A model generated the notes under the pieces. The model was not told the DNA's origin. It made no database searches and worked only from the letters and a program-made list of their open reading frames with translations. A DNA stretch of 6,467 nt, taken from contig JAFGBC010000010.1 of NCBI GenBank assembly GCA_016933355.1, positions 1 through 6,467 of the forward strand. Direction: 5' to 3'. Shown piece by piece: positions 4,134 to 6,467 of this stretch (position 1 is the stretch's first letter; every line of letters begins with the position of its first letter). A program made the position numbers and the translations under genes. This stretch comes from Candidatus Aminicenantota bacterium (GTDB lineage: Bacteria > Acidobacteriota > Aminicenantia > Aminicenantales > JAFGBC01).

Positions 4134-6467
4134 ATGATCTCCGACAAGGTCAATAAAATCGGGTCGTCCCCGACGCTGAAGATCTCGGCCAAGGCCAAGG
4201 CCATGCGGGCCGAGGGCATCGACGTCGTCGACCTCAGCCTGGGCGAGCCCGACTTCCCGACGCCGGCCGCCGTCAAGGCCGCCGGCATCAAGGCCATCGA
4301 GCAGAACTTCACCAAATACACCCAGAACGAGGGCATCCCCGACCTCAAGAAGGCCGTCCTGACCCGGCTCCGCGAGGACTTCGGGCTGTCCTACGAGATG
4401 AACCAGGTTATCGTCTCCTCGGGCGCCAAGAGCTCGCTCTACCACCTCCTCCAAGCCCTGGTCAACGAGGGCGACGAGGTCATCATCCCCGCCCCCTACT
4501 GGGTGACCTACCCCGAGGCCGTCGCCCTGGCCCAGGCCAAGCCGGTCATCGTCCCCACCCGCGAGGAGAACGGGTTCCGGCTGACCGCGGACGAGCTCAA
4601 GGCCGCCGTCACGCCGGCGACCAAGGCCCTCATCCTCAACAACCCGTCGAACCCGACCGGCGCCGCCTACGGGCGGGCCGACCTCGAGGCCCTGGCGGCG
4701 GTCATCAAGGACGAGGACATCTACGTCATCGCCGACGAGATCTACGCCGCCCTCGTCTACGACGACTTCAAGTTCACGAGCTTCGCCGCGCTCGGCGACG
4801 CCGTCAAGAAGAAAACGGTCATCGTCAACGGCGTGTCCAAGGCCTACGCGATGACGGGCTGGCGGATCGGCTACGCGGCCGGGCCGGCCGACATCATCGC
4901 CGGCATGGCCAAGATCCAGAGCCACAGCACGTCCAACGCCTGCTCGATCTCGCAGAAAGCGAGCGTCGAGGCCTTGGGCGGGCCCCAGCACGAAGTCGCC
5001 CGGATGGTCGCCGAGTTCCAGCGGCGGCGCAACTACTGCCTGATGCGGCTCCAGTCCGTCCCCGGCATCTCCTGCTTTAAGCCCCAGGGCGCGTTCTACC
5101 TTTTCCCCAACGTCTCGTCCGCCTACGACAAGGAATGCGACGGGATGGCCATCCGCAACTCGTACGGCCTGTCCTATTATCTGCTCAAGCAGGCCCGGGT
5201 CGCCCTCGTCCCCGGCGACGCCTTCGGCGCCGACGATTACATCCGTTTTTCCTACGCGACGTCGATGGAAAACCTGGAGAAGGGCATGGACCGGATCCTC
5301 GAGGCCATGTCCCGGCTCCGGAGCGCCAAGGCCGTCAAGCGCGTCGCGCTCGACAACGCCGCAACCCGAGTCCGCAAATCGGTCCCGGTCGATGCGGCCG
5401 TACCGGTCCCCGTCCGCGACGGCCTGGTCGCCGAGGCCGAAGCCCATCTCCTGCCCGGCTCCCGCTTCGCGTGGAACGCGGCGATCAACGGCCTGGTCGT
5501 CCAGCTCCGGACGAATGTCCCTCACCTCTACCATTTCTGGATGGAGAACTGGTGGCCGGCCGCCCTCGACGCCGACCTGAAACCGCACGCCGTCGTCTAC
5601 GCCGTCGACGGCATCCCGGGCCGCGAGCCGCGCGCGTTCTATAACCCCGAGACCCAGACCGGAGTCCTCGTCAACGTCGACGGCTACGGCCCCCTGCGCA
5701 GCCTGGCCCTCGGCCTCGTCGCCGACCTCTCGGCCCGGCTGTCGGGGTCCCACCCGGTCCGCGGCATGGCGGCGGACATCGGCGGCGCCGGCCTCGCCCT
5801 TGTCGGACCCAAGGGGACGAACAAGACCGAGCTCTTCTTCGGGCTGCTCGCCGACCGCCGTTTCCGGCTCCACGCCGCCGATCTCGCCTTCGTCCGGGTC
5901 GCGGGCGGCGAGGCGGCCTCCGAAAACCCCGAACGCAAGCTCTACCTGCCGACCCAGACGGTCGAGGCCGACGGCCGGCTGGCCGCCCTCTTCGACCGCT
6001 CCAAGTGCGAGAACGTCGTCACCCGCAAGGACGACTGCCAGGATTCCGAGTGCCAGCGGCTCCAGGAATGCCGGCTCGATCGGGGCACGGGATTCTGCTA
6101 CAAGGCCTCCAAATCCGCCCGCGCCCTGCTCGACCCCGAATGGCTGGGCGGGCGGGCGGCCTACGCGAGGCGGACGAGCCTGCGCTGGCTGTTCATCCTG
6201 CGCAAGGACGCCTTCTCTCCCGATGTCGTCCCGCTCCCGGCCGACGAGGCCCTCCGCATCCTGGAAACCGGCGAGACATCGGGGGCGGGCAAGCACCTGA
6301 CGCCGTCCAAGAGCCAGCCTTTCTTCGACCCCCATCTCCTGGCGGCGCCCGGACGCCTCGAGGCGCACAAAGCCTTCTATCGAAGCCTGCTGGAGAAGAC
6401 GTCCTGCTTCTGGTTCAACAGCGGCGTCGCCGGCGCCGACAAGATCCGCGAGATCGTCGGCGGCGGA
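4134..6467 (+). CDS. Class Ib aspartate aminotransferase fused to a P-loop (HprK/PEPCK-like) domain, C-terminus beyond window
   Basis: The frame is open for 778 codons and runs off the right edge. Residues 1-400 are a complete class I aminotransferase of the aspartate Ib type, which moves an amino group between aspartate and 2-oxoglutarate using PLP. Visible are LSLGEPDFPTP, SSGAKSSLYH, APYWVTYPE, NNPSNPTG (Asn173), ADEIY (Asp201, Tyr204), SKAYAMTGWRIGYA (PLP lysine Lys236) and the substrate arginine in YIRFSYATS (Arg371). Such enzymes normally end here. The frame continues, after a linker (about 400-425), with HLYHFWMENWW (464-474), a P-loop-like GPKGTNKT (558-565), LHAADLAFV (579-587), a five-Cys cluster (625-655) and FFDPHLL near 730. 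This part resembles HPr kinase/PEP carboxykinase-like folds, a tentative match. The ATG is the only start after the flotillin stop that gives the family N-terminus, but its ribosome site is weak. Aminotransferase identity is secure; exact substrate is not. Confidence 0.9.
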   Translation, partial: MISDKVNKIGSSPTLKISAKAKAMRAEGIDVVDLSLGEPDFPTPAAVKAAGIKAIEQNFTKYTQNEGIPDLKKAVLTRLREDFGLSYEMNQVIVSSGAKSSLYHLLQALVNEGDEVIIPAPYWVTYPEAVALAQAKPVIVPTREENGFRLTADELKAAVTPATKALILNNPSNPTGAAYGRADLEALAAVIKDEDIYVIADEIYAALVYDDFKFTSFAALGDAVKKKTVIVNGVSKAYAMTGWRIGYAAGPADIIAGMAKIQSHSTSNACSISQKASVEALGGPQHEVARMVAEFQRRRNYCLMRLQSVPGISCFKPQGAFYLFPNVSSAYDKECDGMAIRNSYGLSYYLLKQARVALVPGDAFGADDYIRFSYATSMENLEKGMDRILEAMSRLRSAKAVKRVALDNAATRVRKSVPVDAAVPVPVRDGLVAEAEAHLLPGSRFAWNAAINGLVVQLRTNVPHLYHFWMENWWPAALDADLKPHAVVYAVDGIPGREPRAFYNPETQTGVLVNVDGYGPLRSLALGLVADLSARLSGSHPVRGMAADIGGAGLALVGPKGTNKTELFFGLLADRRFRLHAADLAFVRVAGGEAASENPERKLYLPTQTVEADGRLAALFDRSKCENVVTRKDDCQDSECQRLQECRLDRGTGFCYKASKSARALLDPEWLGGRAAYARRTSLRWLFILRKDAFSPDVVPLPADEALRILETGETSGAGKHLTPSKSQPFFDPHLLAAPGRLEAHKAFYRSLLEKTSCFWFNSGVAGADKIREIVGGG
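5334..6467 (+). other. C-terminal P-loop region of the fusion protein
   Basis: This is about residues 401-778 of the fusion, partial at the right edge. An N-terminal subdomain of about 120 residues, with Trp/Tyr/His-rich HLYHFWMENWW, precedes GGAGLALVGPKGTNKTELFF (550-569). In that motif the second glycine of the Walker A consensus GxxxxGK[ST] is Asn563. Then come RLHAADLAFVRV (578-589), KLYLPTQTV (602-610), Cys625, 635, 640, 646 and 655, a predicted strand LRWLFILRKD (683-692), PLPADEALRILETGE (701-715) and SCFWFNSGVAGADKI near the edge. The order of P-loop, HAAD-like acidic site and later aromatic/Asn-containing strand is what makes HPr kinase/PEPCK-like the best guess. Function and substrate are unknown. 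Confidence 0.5.

Noticed and set aside
5135..6300. Alternative plus-strand frames (5135-5644, 5800-6300) inside the fusion
   Set aside because: Their translations are Arg/Pro/Ser-rich shadows. The fusion frame is continuous here and carries the conserved motifs.
2574..6368. A 1264-codon open frame on the minus strand
   Set aside because: It lies exactly opposite the flotillin and the aminotransferase fusion, both with clear family motifs. Its translation is a monotonous Gly/Leu/Asp/Val-rich shadow produced by GC-biased codons and the coiled-coil repeats. It has no recognisable domain.

Overview
The window is GC-rich DNA, with codons ending mostly in G or C, and every supported gene lies on the + strand. 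It holds two lipid A genes (an lpxK fragment and an LpxL-type acyltransferase), so the source is a Gram-negative, LPS-making bacterium. The gene order and the large aminotransferase fusion do not match any model organism I know. An Acidobacteriota/Aminicenantia-like lineage is only a guess; the sequence alone does not fix the phylum. There is no sign of mobile DNA, CRISPR, tRNA or rRNA.

Layout: (1) 3-944 is the C-terminal ~313 residues of LpxK, cut by the left edge. (2) 923-1837 is a lipid A / lysophospholipid acyltransferase that overlaps lpxK by 22 nt. (3) 1840-2583 is RNase PH, starting 2 nt after the acyltransferase stop. These three look like one transcription unit. (4) 2584-2690 is a 107-nt gap with a GC-rich hairpin, a sigma70-like promoter in the only AT-rich patch of the window, a 5'-leader hairpin and a very strong Shine-Dalgarno. 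(5) 2691-4106 is a flotillin interrupted after codon 60 by one in-frame TAG, with the frame preserved on both sides. (6) From 4134 to the right edge runs an open frame of at least 778 codons: a complete class Ib aspartate aminotransferase (about residues 1-400) fused to a ~375-residue region with a P-loop-like motif and a five-cysteine cluster.

How they may work together: LpxK phosphorylates the lipid A disaccharide and the acyltransferase adds a secondary acyl chain, so the left part is outer-membrane biogenesis with a housekeeping RNA-processing gene attached. The flotillin and the fusion gene probably form a second unit driven by the promoter near 2619-2648. A flotillin organises membrane domains. 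What it has to do with the fused aminotransferase is not evident.

The two observations most worth following are the amber codon in the flotillin (error, fresh nonsense mutation or readthrough) and the aminotransferase/P-loop fusion, whose second half I can place only loosely (HPr kinase/PEP carboxykinase-like).
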